18,657 nucleotides of DNA from Ruminococcaceae bacterium UBA5450. GTDB lineage: Bacteria; Bacillota; Clostridia; Oscillospirales; Acutalibacteraceae. The stretch's first letter is position 1. Every line of letters starts with the position of its first letter. The translations under genes and the position numbers were made by a program. Shown here piece by piece: positions 7,866 through 14,803 of the stretch. The notes below the pieces were generated by a model. It saw only the letters and a program-made list of their open reading frames with translations, was not told where the DNA came from and made no database searches. Location of the stretch: NCBI GenBank assembly GCA_002424295.1, contig DIQY01000040.1:1-18657 (forward strand), in the 5' to 3' direction.

Positions 7866-7894
7866 CACAGGAAAGAAAAATACTCCATAATATG
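7866..7894 (+). promoter_or_regulatory. Candidate sigma-K-like (mother-cell) promoter for dpaAB
   Basis: CACA (7866-7869) and CATAATATG (7886-7894) fit the pattern known for Bacillus sigma-K promoters, AC about 16-17 bases before CATAnnnTA, with one mismatch at the last base. No TTGACA-like box stands before dpaA. Its position about 28 bases before the start fits late mother-cell expression of dipicolinate synthase. Motif-based and unproven. Confidence 0.45.
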
Positions 7895-7921
7895 GCTTAA
7901 AGAGGCTAAGGAGGGATCACT

Positions 7922-8785
7922 GTGCCTTTTCGTCATTCATTTGGAATTTTAGGGGGAGACAAACGTCAGCTGTTTCTGGCGGAACTTTTGGCGTTAGACG
8001 GCTATGCGGTTTTCGTTTATGGATTTCCCCATATTGATTTTGTTCATTCATCCATTCAAAAAGTGGATTTAAAAGCCACGCTAGAATATTGCCGGGATCT
8101 AATTCTGCCGCTTCCGGTCAGCACTGACGGAAAGAATTTAAAGGCGGTTTATGCAGATGAACCGATTCCTTTAGACGATCATTTTGCAAAGGCATGCGAG
8201 AAACATCGAGTTTATGTGGGGATGAAAGAGCGATTGCTGAAGACCAGTCCGCTTTGGGAAAACGTGGATGTGCGGGATTATAATGCGCAGGAGGAATTTG
8301 CGGTCCGGAACGCGGCAATTACTGCAGAGGGAGCGATTGGAACCGCAATAGGGGAATATCCAGATGTTCTCTATCACAGCAGATGCTTGGTCGTCGGCTT
8401 TGGAAGAATCGGAAAGCAGCTTTCTTTAAGGCTCAAAGCGATGGGGGCAAATGTTTCTGTTTGTGCGAGAAAAGAAAAAGATTATGCGATGATTGAATCA
8501 CTTGGGATGGAGCCGATTCCAACAGCAAAAATCGGGGAAAAAGCTTCTTTTGATTTGACTTTTAATACAGTGCCGGCAGTTTTATTTAACCGTATGGTTC
8601 TGCAGCAATTTCCAAATACAATGATTTTGATTGATTTGGCATCTTCCCCCGGCGGGGTCGATTTGGAAGCGGCAAAGGAGCTGGGAATCCACGTTGTGCA
8701 GGCGCTTTCGCTGCCGGCGAAGATAGCTCCAAAAGCAGCAGGAAAAGTGATGCAGCAAACGATTTATATGATGATGGGGGAGTGA
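7922..8785 (+). CDS. dpaA: Dipicolinate synthase subunit A
   Basis: With DpaB this makes dipicolinic acid from the lysine-pathway intermediate dihydrodipicolinate in the mother cell during sporulation; dipicolinate is then stored in the spore core with calcium. 287 residues, close to Bacillus SpoVFA. The N-terminal domain begins FGILGGDKRQLFLAELL; the C-terminal NAD(P)-binding Rossmann domain has VVGFGRIGKQLSLRLKAMGA (from 157); LIDLASSPGGVD and LPAKIAPKAAGKVM near the end are characteristic of the family. The start is GTG at 7922 with AAGGAGGG 7 bases upstream. dpaB follows after 4 bases, forming a two-gene operon. It is not next to asd or dapA as in Bacillus. This gene is direct evidence for an endospore-forming host. 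Confidence 0.95.
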   Translation: MPFRHSFGILGGDKRQLFLAELLALDGYAVFVYGFPHIDFVHSSIQKVDLKATLEYCRDLILPLPVSTDGKNLKAVYADEPIPLDDHFAKACEKHRVYVGMKERLLKTSPLWENVDVRDYNAQEEFAVRNAAITAEGAIGTAIGEYPDVLYHSRCLVVGFGRIGKQLSLRLKAMGANVSVCARKEKDYAMIESLGMEPIPTAKIGEKASFDLTFNTVPAVLFNRMVLQQFPNTMILIDLASSPGGVDLEAAKELGIHVVQALSLPAKIAPKAAGKVMQQTIYMMMGE

Positions 8786-8789
8786 AAGG

Positions 8790-9380
8790 ATGAAACAGCT
8801 TACCTTTGGATTTGCTATGTGTGGATCATTCTGCACATTTTCAAAAGCTTTTGAACAGATGGAATCTTTGGTGCAGAACGGATATCAAATTGTTCCGATT
8901 ATGAGCGAAACAGCGAGCAGCACCAATACCAGATTCGGCAATGCAGACGATTTTAAAGTTCGGGCGGAGATGCTTTGCGGTCACCCGGTCATTGACAGCA
9001 TTGTAAAAGCGGAACCAATCGGCCCGAAGCATTTGGTGGACCTAATGATCGTTGCACCCTGTACCGGGAATACGCTGGCAAAGCTTGCGCATGGAATTAC
9101 GGATACGGCAGTTACAATGGCAATAAAGTCCTGTTTGCGTATTGGATTACCGGTGCTGATTACGTTAGCAACAAACGATGCTTTGGCGGCTTCTGCCCAA
9201 AATATTGGACGCCTGCTCAATACCAAGCATATTTTCTTTACTCCATTCCGGCAGGATGCGCCGGAAACAAAAGCGACCTCTGTGGTAGCAGATTTTTCCA
9301 TGATTTTGCCGGCAGCATTAAAAGCTTTAGAAGGCAAACAATTGCAGCCGCTTCTTTTAGGCAGCAATGATTCATTTTAA
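8790..9380 (+). CDS. dpaB: Dipicolinate synthase subunit B (flavoprotein)
   Basis: Second subunit of dipicolinate synthase, belonging to the flavoprotein fold shared with phosphopantothenoylcysteine decarboxylase. 196 residues, typical for SpoVFB. Features are the N-terminal loop GFAMCGSFCTFSKAFEQMES, the central IVAPCTGNTLAKLAHGITD (nucleotide/flavin-binding region) and PVLITLATNDALAASAQNIG. The ATG at 8790 sits 4 bases after the dpaA stop, with GGGGGAG overlapping the dpaA end serving as ribosome binding site, so the two subunits are likely made together. No terminator follows; a separate promoter for metY begins three bases after the stop, so late sporulation transcripts might run into metY. 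Confidence 0.95.
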   Translation: MKQLTFGFAMCGSFCTFSKAFEQMESLVQNGYQIVPIMSETASSTNTRFGNADDFKVRAEMLCGHPVIDSIVKAEPIGPKHLVDLMIVAPCTGNTLAKLAHGITDTAVTMAIKSCLRIGLPVLITLATNDALAASAQNIGRLLNTKHIFFTPFRQDAPETKATSVVADFSMILPAALKALEGKQLQPLLLGSNDSF

Positions 9381-9382
9381 GA

Positions 9383-9411
9383 TTGTATCAAAGGCAATTT
9401 CATGCTATTAT
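9383..9411 (+). promoter_or_regulatory. Predicted sigma-A promoter for metY
   Basis: TTGTAT (9383-9388), a 17-base spacer, TATTAT (9406-9411) with an extended -10 TG at 9403-9404. The leader to the start at 9468 is about 50 bases, too short for a SAM riboswitch or T-box, and no such structure was seen. Confidence 0.65.
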
Positions 9412-9467
9412 AAAAAACAAAAGAAAGAAATTTAATGGATTATGCAAAAGACAAAGGAGTGTTTGCT

Positions 9468-10742
9468 ATGCAGCAGTATCGTCCGGATACCGTATGTATC
9501 CACGCAGGCTATACACCGAAAAATGGAGAACCGCGTGTACTTCCGATTGTTCAAAGTACTACTTATCGGTATGAGACAGGAGAACAGATGGGAAAGCTGT
9601 TTGACCTGGAGGAAGATGGATTTTTCTACACACGGATTGCAAACCCCACTTTGGATGCAGTGGAAAAGAAGATTGCTGCATTAGAAGGCGGCGTAGGCGC
9701 AATGCTGACTTCTTCTGGAATGGCGGCATCCTTTATGGCAACCTTTAATATTTGCCCTACAGGGAGCCATATTGTTTCGAGTAATGCGGTTTATGGCGGT
9801 ACTTTTAATTTATTTAATAAAACAATGCGCGAGATGGGGATAGAGACTACTTTTGTGCATCCGTCGGCAACAAAAGAGGAATTGGAAGCGGCTTTTCAGG
9901 AAAATACCCGTGCGGTTTTCTGCGAGACCCTTTCCAACCCGTCTTTGGTCGTAACGGATCTGGAACTTTTTGCGCAGGTTGCTCATGAGCATGGGGTCCC
10001 TCTAATTGTTGATAACACATTCCCAACGCCGCTTAATTGCCGCCCATTTGAATTTGGGGCGGATATTGTTGTTCATTCTACCACGAAATATATGGATGGT
10101 CATGCAGTACAGTTGGGCGGCGTTATTGTAGACAGCGGGAATTTTGACTGGACAAACGGGAAATATCCGGCGTTAACAGAACCGGATGAATCCTATCATG
10201 GAATCACCTATACAAAGCAGTTTGGAAAAGCAGCTTATATTACAAAAGCCAGAGTGCATATGATGCGTGATCTGGGTGCGCAGGCAGCTCCGATGAATGC
10301 ATTTCTTCTAAACCTTGGGCTAGAGACGCTGGCTCTGCGAATGGAACGCCACTGTTCCAATGCACAGAAGGTCGCAGAATTTTTGGAGAAGCACCCGAAA
10401 GTGTCTTGGGTTAACTATCCGGGACTTGCAAGCAGTCCATATTATCAGCTTGCACAAAAGTACCTGCCAAATGGAAGCAGCGGTGTGGTGTCGTTTGGTG
10501 TAAAGGGAGGAAGAGAGGCTGCCAGTAAATTTATGTCTGGCTTAAAGCTTGCTTCCATCGTAACGCATGTGGCGGATCTGCGTACTTGTGTATTGCATCC
10601 TGCAAGCACAACGCATCGTCAGATGAGCGATCAGGAGCTTTTAGAAGCTGGCGTAAAACCGGATCTGATCCGCTTTTCCGTTGGAATCGAAAATCCGAAT
10701 GATATTTTGGAAGATTTGGAACAGGCTTTGAAACAGGTCTGA
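9468..10742 (+). CDS. metY: O-acetylhomoserine sulfhydrylase (Cys/Met metabolism PLP enzyme)
   Basis: PLP enzyme of the cystathionine gamma-synthase family. It most likely joins O-acetylhomoserine with sulfide or methanethiol to give homocysteine or methionine. 424 residues, matching MetY rather than the roughly 380-400 of MetB/MetC. Motifs are TVCIHAGYTP at the N-terminus, FFYTRIANPTLDAVEKKIAA, SSGMAASFMA, DNTFPTPLNCRPFEFGADI, the PLP lysine K207 in VHSTTKYMDGHA, and DLRTCVLHPASTTHRQM. The start is placed at the ATG at 9468 because AAAGGAG lies 8 bases upstream and the family N-terminus follows directly; the in-frame ATG at 9435 has no good ribosome binding site. A methionine gamma-lyase activity cannot be excluded by sequence reading alone. 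It ends in a terminator shared with the convergent DUF362 gene. Confidence 0.92.
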   Translation: MQQYRPDTVCIHAGYTPKNGEPRVLPIVQSTTYRYETGEQMGKLFDLEEDGFFYTRIANPTLDAVEKKIAALEGGVGAMLTSSGMAASFMATFNICPTGSHIVSSNAVYGGTFNLFNKTMREMGIETTFVHPSATKEELEAAFQENTRAVFCETLSNPSLVVTDLELFAQVAHEHGVPLIVDNTFPTPLNCRPFEFGADIVVHSTTKYMDGHAVQLGGVIVDSGNFDWTNGKYPALTEPDESYHGITYTKQFGKAAYITKARVHMMRDLGAQAAPMNAFLLNLGLETLALRMERHCSNAQKVAEFLEKHPKVSWVNYPGLASSPYYQLAQKYLPNGSSGVVSFGVKGGREAASKFMSGLKLASIVTHVADLRTCVLHPASTTHRQMSDQELLEAGVKPDLIRFSVGIENPNDILEDLEQALKQV

Positions 10743-10759
10743 GTTTGATTTGATAGAAT

Positions 10760-10808
10760 AAAAAACAGCTGCCCGGTAAAACGTTTACTGCTGGACAGCT
10801 GCTTTTTT
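10760..10808. terminator. Terminator between convergent metY and DUF362 genes
   Basis: AAAAAACAGCTG (10760-10771) pairs with CAGCTGCTTTTTT (10796-10808) with a one-base bulge, and an inner stem GTAAA/TTTAC closes a three-base loop. T-run on the plus strand, A-run on the other side, so it may act both ways. It overlaps the minus-strand stop codon at 10807-10809. Confidence 0.85.
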
Positions 10809-11916
10809 ATTTTACGGTAATTAGATGATACTCTTTTGTACCGAGTCCCATCTTTTCACCATGAGCAATTTGTGTTCTCCAGGAACAGTTGGGGAAAAGC
10901 GCTGTAAAATAGTCGTCGCCTTGCTTTGCTTTTCCATCCAGTTCAGAACCAGGTAAAATGATCTGCTGATTCACCGCATCTGCACAGGCCTGATCCAGTG
11001 CAATCGGGTCAAAAGAAGCAAACATGCCTACATCCGGTACGACCGGCGTATCATTTTCCTCATGGCAGTCGCAATAGGGAGAAACACTGACAACCAGACT
11101 GATATGAAACTGTGGACGATTATGCAGAATTGCCCAACTGTATTCCACAATCTTTTTGTTGAGAATTTCTTCCACTTCGTCATTAGCAGCGCAAATTGCG
11201 TCTTTGGGGCAAACTCCGATACATCTGCCGCAGCCTACGCATTTTTCGTGATCGATTGCAGCTTTTTTATTGGTAACCGTAATGGCATGATGCGCACAAA
11301 CTTTGGTGCACCGTCCGCAGCCGATACATTTTTCCGAATCGGTCAGAGGCTTCCCGGCACTGTGCATTTCCATTTTGCCAGCACGGGAACCGCCTCCCAT
11401 ACCGATATTTTTCAGTGTGCCGCCAATTCCAGTTGACTCGTGAACTTTAAAATGGGTCAGAGAGATGATGACATCTGCATCCATCAGCGCACGAGCAACT
11501 TTTGCCTCTTTTACATATTCGCCGCCTTCTACCGGAACCAGCACTTCATCTGTTCCTTTGAGGCCGTCTGCAATCAGAATCTGACAGCCGGTTTGAAGCG
11601 GAGAAAACCCGTTGAGATAAGCGGTATCAAGGTGCTCCAGTGCATTCTTTCTGCCGCCTACATAAAGCGTATTGGCATCTGTTAAAAATGGTTTTCCGCC
11701 TTGACTCTTTACAAAGTCGGCAATCGTTTTTGCATATTGATGGCGCAGAAAAGCAAGATTCCCAAGCTCTCCGAAATGCATCTTGATTGCCGCAAATTGA
11801 TCCTCAAAATGAATTTTCCCCATACCGGCAGCCGTGATCAGCCTGGTAAGTTTTTTTTGTAGGCTGTCACCCGGCTTTACACGCATATTTGTAAAATAAA
11901 CATTGGATGCGTTCAT
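10807..11916 (-). CDS. DUF362 protein with two [4Fe-4S] ferredoxin motifs
   Basis: 369 residues. The N-terminal and C-terminal parts form the DUF362 fold of unknown function (IKMHFGELGNLAFLRHQ, DADVIISLTHFKVHESTGIGGTLKNIGM). A bacterial ferredoxin insert at about 191-240 carries two classic CX2CX2CX3C clusters, C197/C200/C203/C207 (CIGCGRCTKVC) and C226/C229/C232/C236 (CVGCGRCIGVC). The second lobe (FDPIALDQACADAVNQQ) completes the DUF362 domain. A cytoplasmic redox role is likely; partner and substrate are unknown. The ATG at 11916 overlaps the stop of the upstream YjbR gene as ATGA, so translation is coupled. The stop lies inside the shared terminator. Confidence 0.9.
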   Translation of the reverse strand: MNASNVYFTNMRVKPGDSLQKKLTRLITAAGMGKIHFEDQFAAIKMHFGELGNLAFLRHQYAKTIADFVKSQGGKPFLTDANTLYVGGRKNALEHLDTAYLNGFSPLQTGCQILIADGLKGTDEVLVPVEGGEYVKEAKVARALMDADVIISLTHFKVHESTGIGGTLKNIGMGGGSRAGKMEMHSAGKPLTDSEKCIGCGRCTKVCAHHAITVTNKKAAIDHEKCVGCGRCIGVCPKDAICAANDEVEEILNKKIVEYSWAILHNRPQFHISLVVSVSPYCDCHEENDTPVVPDVGMFASFDPIALDQACADAVNQQIILPGSELDGKAKQGDDYFTALFPNCSWRTQIAHGEKMGLGTKEYHLITVK

Positions 11917-12290
11917 GGTGAATTCTTCCTGCCTTTCGTCCTTGATTTTTTGTGGGGGAAAGCGGTGGAAGTTAAATGAAAACTGTCACAGATCATTTCT
12001 TGCAAATCACAGAGTGGAAGCGCAAGATTTGGATACGCGGAGATCCAGTGACGTTTATTCATGTGCCACCCAGCGGTAACAGAGTCTGGATAAACGCTGC
12101 GCCAAAAATCCGCTTTTGGCGGTTCGCATTTTAAATTGATACAAAGACCCTTTTTCTGCTGGGTAATCAGCCCAAACCACTTTTTATTCTCTTTATGGCG
12201 CAGAGCGATAGCATCCCCGCTTTGAAAGGGACAGTCGGCTACAGCACCGGAAAACCCAAGACATAGTTTACATAACTCATTACTTGTCAT
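11913..12290 (-). CDS. MmcQ/YjbR family protein
   Basis: 125 residues. The YjbR/MmcQ family has a small CyaY-like, double-wing fold and is often described as a putative DNA-binding protein, with no firm function. Recognised by the run of family features PFQSGDAIALRHKENKKWFGLI, CINLKCEPPKADFWRSVYP, GWHMNKRHWISAY and a closing helix after PLCDLQEMICDSF. The final 15 or so residues are basic and rich in Lys/Arg, beyond the usual family end. The ATG at 12290 has GGGGGA 8 bases upstream. It is the first gene of a two-gene unit with the DUF362 protein (4-base overlap). Divergent from the AmmeMemoRadiSam operon, sharing a roughly 148-base intergenic region. Confidence 0.85.
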   Translation of the reverse strand: MTSNELCKLCLGFSGAVADCPFQSGDAIALRHKENKKWFGLITQQKKGLCINLKCEPPKADFWRSVYPDSVTAGWHMNKRHWISAYPNLALPLCDLQEMICDSFHLTSTAFPHKKSRTKGRKNSP

Positions 12291-12354
12291 AGAGAAAATC
12301 CCCCGTTAATATCTGTGGTTATTTTAACATAAAGTATGGCAAAATACCAGCAAT

Positions 12355-12372
12355 GATTCTCGATCAAGAATC
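12355..12372. repeat. 18-bp near-perfect palindrome, possible operator
   Basis: GATTCTCGATCAAGAATC; the two 9-base halves match in 8 positions. It lies in the divergent intergenic region, ending four bases before the -35 box of the AmmeMemoRadiSam promoter and upstream of the YjbR gene. Position and symmetry suit a dimeric regulator; there is no T-run, so it is not a terminator. Confidence 0.45.
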
Positions 12373-12375
12373 TTC

Positions 12376-12403
12376 TTGTTTTCTTAGAAAACCGTCCTAT
12401 AAT
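12376..12403 (+). promoter_or_regulatory. Predicted sigma-A promoter for the AmmeMemoRadiSam operon
   Basis: TTGTTT (12376-12381), a 16-base spacer, TATAAT (12398-12403), 35 bases before the chosen start codon at 12439. Confidence 0.65.
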
Positions 12404-12438
12404 GGAAGCAGTTAAAGAAGAAAGGAAGTCGTTTGCAG

Positions 12439-13833
12439 ATGTCAGTATTAGGGGCAGTGATCGTTCCGCATCCACCGATTATTCTGCCGGAGATCGGCAA
12501 GGGTGAAGAAAAGAAAATCGGTAAAACAATCGAAGCATATCGAAAAGTTGCCCGAATGGTGGCAGATTGGAATCCGAATACTGTGGTGATTACTTCACCG
12601 CATACGGTGCTGTATGCGGATTACTTTCATATTTCTCCAGGTAAAAAAGCAGAGGGGGATTTTCTTTCATTTGGAGCACCGAATGTAAGAATCACAGCGG
12701 ATTATGATCAGCTGTTTGTAGAAGAACTGATGAAAAGAGCTAGGAGGGCACATCTGCCGGCTGGAACTTTCGGAGAGCAAGGGCCGGAACTTGACCACGC
12801 AACGATGATTCCGCTGCGCTTTTTGCAGGAAGCGGGAGTCTCTTGTAAAGTGATTCGAGTTGGCCTTTCAGGATTATCGGCGCTGACTCATTATCGCCTC
12901 GGAAAATGTATTTCTGAAACAGCGGAAGCATTACAGCGCAAAATTGTGTTTGTGGCAAGCGGTGATCTTTCTCATAAGCTTTTGGAGAGCGGTCCTTATG
13001 GATTCTCTGAAGATGGTCCGCGTTTTGATCATCAGGTGACAGAGGCAATGAAGACAGGAGACTTTTTAAAATTTCTGGAGTTTTCGGAACCTTTCTGCGA
13101 ATCGGCGGCAGAATGCGGACTGCGTTCTTTTCAGATTATGGCGGGAGGATTGGATGGCTTATCTGTTTCTCCAGAGTTGCTTTCTTATGAAGGAACTTTC
13201 GGAGTTGGCTATGCTGTAGCGAGTTTTTCAGTAACTGGGAAAGATGAGTCCCGTCATTTTGATCGTTTTTATGAGGAGCAGGAAAACCAAAGAGTGATGC
13301 AGAAAAGGCAGCAGGAAGATCCTTATGTGCGTTTGGCAAGAAAAAGTCTGGAGACTTTTGTCGAGACAGGAAAACGGTTGTCTTTGCAGAATCTTTTAAC
13401 GCAGCTGCCGGAAGAACTGCGGGAAAAGAAAGCCGGTGCGTTTGTCTCGATTCATCAGGAAGGAAGGCTGCGCGGCTGTATTGGGACCATTGAACCTGTT
13501 TTTTCTTGTTTGGCAGAGGAAATTATTCACAACGCTGTTTCGGCAGGAAGTGCTGACCCAAGATTTTCGCCGGTCAGAAAAGAAGAACTGCCAAGCTTGG
13601 AATACAGTGTAGATGTGTTAGAAAAGCCGGAAAAAATTTCGTCGCCCGAAGAGCTGAATGTAAAAAAATATGGGGTCATTGTTTCTGATGGAGAAAGGAG
13701 AGGACTTCTGCTTCCAAACCTAGAGGGAGTGACCTCTGTAAAACAGCAAATTGAGATTGCACGGGAAAAAGCAGGTATTGGGAAAAACCAGAGCTATTCG
13801 TTAGAACGCTTTAAGGTGGTGAGACATTTTTGA
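12439..13833 (+). CDS. AmmeMemoRadiSam components B and A fused (MEMO-AMMECR1)
   Basis: 464 residues combining two families that are separate proteins in humans. Residues about 1-280 are a MEMO/LigB-like domain (related in fold to class III extradiol dioxygenases) with candidate metal or active-site positions H11 (VPHPP), H55 (TSPHT), E117/D119/H120 (ELDHA), D176/H179 (GDLSH) and C226 (AECGLRSF). Residues about 294-464 are an AMMECR1 domain with the hallmark LRGCIG at 344-349 and FSPVRKEELPSLEYSVDVL. Biochemical role unknown. Overlaps the radical SAM partner by 4 bases (TTGA), which fits the AmmeMemoRadiSam trio. ATG at 12439 is chosen because homologues start near MSVLGA; an in-frame TTG at 12433 is closer to AAAGGAAG (6 rather than 12 bases) and remains possible. 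Confidence 0.92.
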   Translation: MSVLGAVIVPHPPIILPEIGKGEEKKIGKTIEAYRKVARMVADWNPNTVVITSPHTVLYADYFHISPGKKAEGDFLSFGAPNVRITADYDQLFVEELMKRARRAHLPAGTFGEQGPELDHATMIPLRFLQEAGVSCKVIRVGLSGLSALTHYRLGKCISETAEALQRKIVFVASGDLSHKLLESGPYGFSEDGPRFDHQVTEAMKTGDFLKFLEFSEPFCESAAECGLRSFQIMAGGLDGLSVSPELLSYEGTFGVGYAVASFSVTGKDESRHFDRFYEEQENQRVMQKRQQEDPYVRLARKSLETFVETGKRLSLQNLLTQLPEELREKKAGAFVSIHQEGRLRGCIGTIEPVFSCLAEEIIHNAVSAGSADPRFSPVRKEELPSLEYSVDVLEKPEKISSPEELNVKKYGVIVSDGERRGLLLPNLEGVTSVKQQIEIAREKAGIGKNQSYSLERFKVVRHF

Positions 13834-14657
13834 AAGAAATTTGTGAAATCTGTTTTCATCATTGTGTTTTGAAGGATGGAGAAATTGGATTTTGCCGCGC
13901 ACGAAAAAATCAGAATGGAAAGATAATTCCAATTAATTATGGAAAAATCACCTCTATTTCTCTCGACCCAATCGAGAAGAAACCTTTGCGACAATTCTAT
14001 TCGGGAAAGAAAATTCTTTCGATCGGCAGTTTCGGCTGTAATCTTCGGTGCCCTTTTTGCCAGAACTATGAAATATCAATGGCACAAGAGACACAGTGCG
14101 GACAGATTTTCTGTACGCCGACACAGCTTTTCAGAAAAGCACAGGAGCTGGTTCCGAAAGGAAATATTGGACTTGCCTATACCTATAATGAGCCTTTAGT
14201 CGGCTATGAATTTGTTCGAAACTGCGCCAAAAAGATTCATGAGGGAAATCTTAAAAATGTGCTGGTGACAAACGGGACGATCTGTAAAGAACCATTGCAG
14301 GAACTTTTGCCGCTGATCGATGCCGCTAATGTGGATTTAAAAGCGTTTACGCCGCAGTTTTATCAAAAGATCGCCGGAAATTTGGAGGTAGTAAAAGAGA
14401 CGATTCGAATGATGGCGGATCATTGTCATCTGGAGGTGACAACACTGGTGATTCCAGGAGAAAACGACAGCATAGAAGAAATGAAAGAGTTGTCTTTTTG
14501 GCTTTCCTCTGTGCGGCGTGATATCCCGCTGCATATTACACGCTTTTTTCCGCGCTATCAGTTTAAAAATCATCCGCCGACTCCGGTCGAAACGATTCAT
14601 CGACTTTGTGAAACAGCACGAGAGTTTTTGGAGTATGTTTATCCCGGCAATTGCTAA
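13830..14657 (+). CDS. AmmeMemoRadiSam system radical SAM enzyme
   Basis: 275 residues. The third component of the AmmeMemoRadiSam set, resembling activase-type radical SAM proteins such as PflA. The SAM cluster motif is GCNLRCPFC with C70, C74 and C77 (CX3CX2C). A second cysteine set lies at the very N-terminus, C5, C8, C12 and C22, and could hold an accessory metal or Fe-S site; this is usual for the family. Other conserved parts are DPIEKKPLRQFYSG, TYNEPLVGYEFVRN, NVDLKAFTPQFYQK and TTLVIPGENDS. The start is TTG at 13830, overlapping the upstream stop as TTGA, with GGTGGTGA just before; no in-frame ATG is near enough to include the cysteines. The N-terminus is about 10-20 residues shorter than I recall for the family. 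Substrate unknown. Confidence 0.9.
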   Translation: MKEICEICFHHCVLKDGEIGFCRARKNQNGKIIPINYGKITSISLDPIEKKPLRQFYSGKKILSIGSFGCNLRCPFCQNYEISMAQETQCGQIFCTPTQLFRKAQELVPKGNIGLAYTYNEPLVGYEFVRNCAKKIHEGNLKNVLVTNGTICKEPLQELLPLIDAANVDLKAFTPQFYQKIAGNLEVVKETIRMMADHCHLEVTTLVIPGENDSIEEMKELSFWLSSVRRDIPLHITRFFPRYQFKNHPPTPVETIHRLCETAREFLEYVYPGNC

Positions 14658-14665
14658 AAAGGGAG

Positions 14666-14699
14666 CAGCATCGTGATAAAAAGCGATGCTGTTTTTTTT
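14666..14699 (+). terminator. Terminator of the AmmeMemoRadiSam operon
   Basis: CAGCATCG (14666-14673) pairs perfectly with CGATGCTG (14684-14691) across a 10-base loop, followed by eight T residues. It begins 9 bases after the stop. Confidence 0.93.
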
Positions 14700-14726
14700 A
14701 AATGCAAAGGATTTTTGTTTTTTTCA

Positions 14727-14755
14727 TTGACTTTTTTTGAGAATGCTGTTATGAT
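14727..14755 (+). promoter_or_regulatory. Strong predicted sigma-A promoter for the radical SAM/DUF4130 operon
   Basis: TTGACT (14727-14732), a 17-base spacer, TATGAT (14750-14755) with an extended -10 TG at 14747-14748. It lies 49 bases before the ATG at 14804, directly after the preceding terminator. Confidence 0.8.
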
Positions 14756-14803
14756 GCTAATAGAACATATGTTCAAATTGAAGATATTAAGAAGGATAGA
14801 GCG

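Noticed and set aside
8981..9367. 128-residue minus-strand open frame opposite dpaB
   Set aside because: No ribosome binding site or recognisable motif, and dpaB is unambiguous on the other strand.
9381..9467. SAM riboswitch or T-box leader before metY
   Set aside because: The leader after the predicted promoter is only about 50 bases, with no stem array, no T-box sequence and no terminator.
9435..9467. Upstream in-frame ATG as metY start
   Set aside because: Adds 11 residues unlike family N-termini, and the strong AAAGGAG is correctly spaced only for the ATG at 9468.
11062..11436. 124-residue plus-strand open frame opposite the DUF362 gene
   Set aside because: Antisense to the two ferredoxin motifs; composition typical of a shadow frame.
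12354..12380. Terminator for the divergent YjbR or upstream gene at the 18-bp palindrome
   Set aside because: No T-run on either side and no gene end nearby; operator is the better reading.
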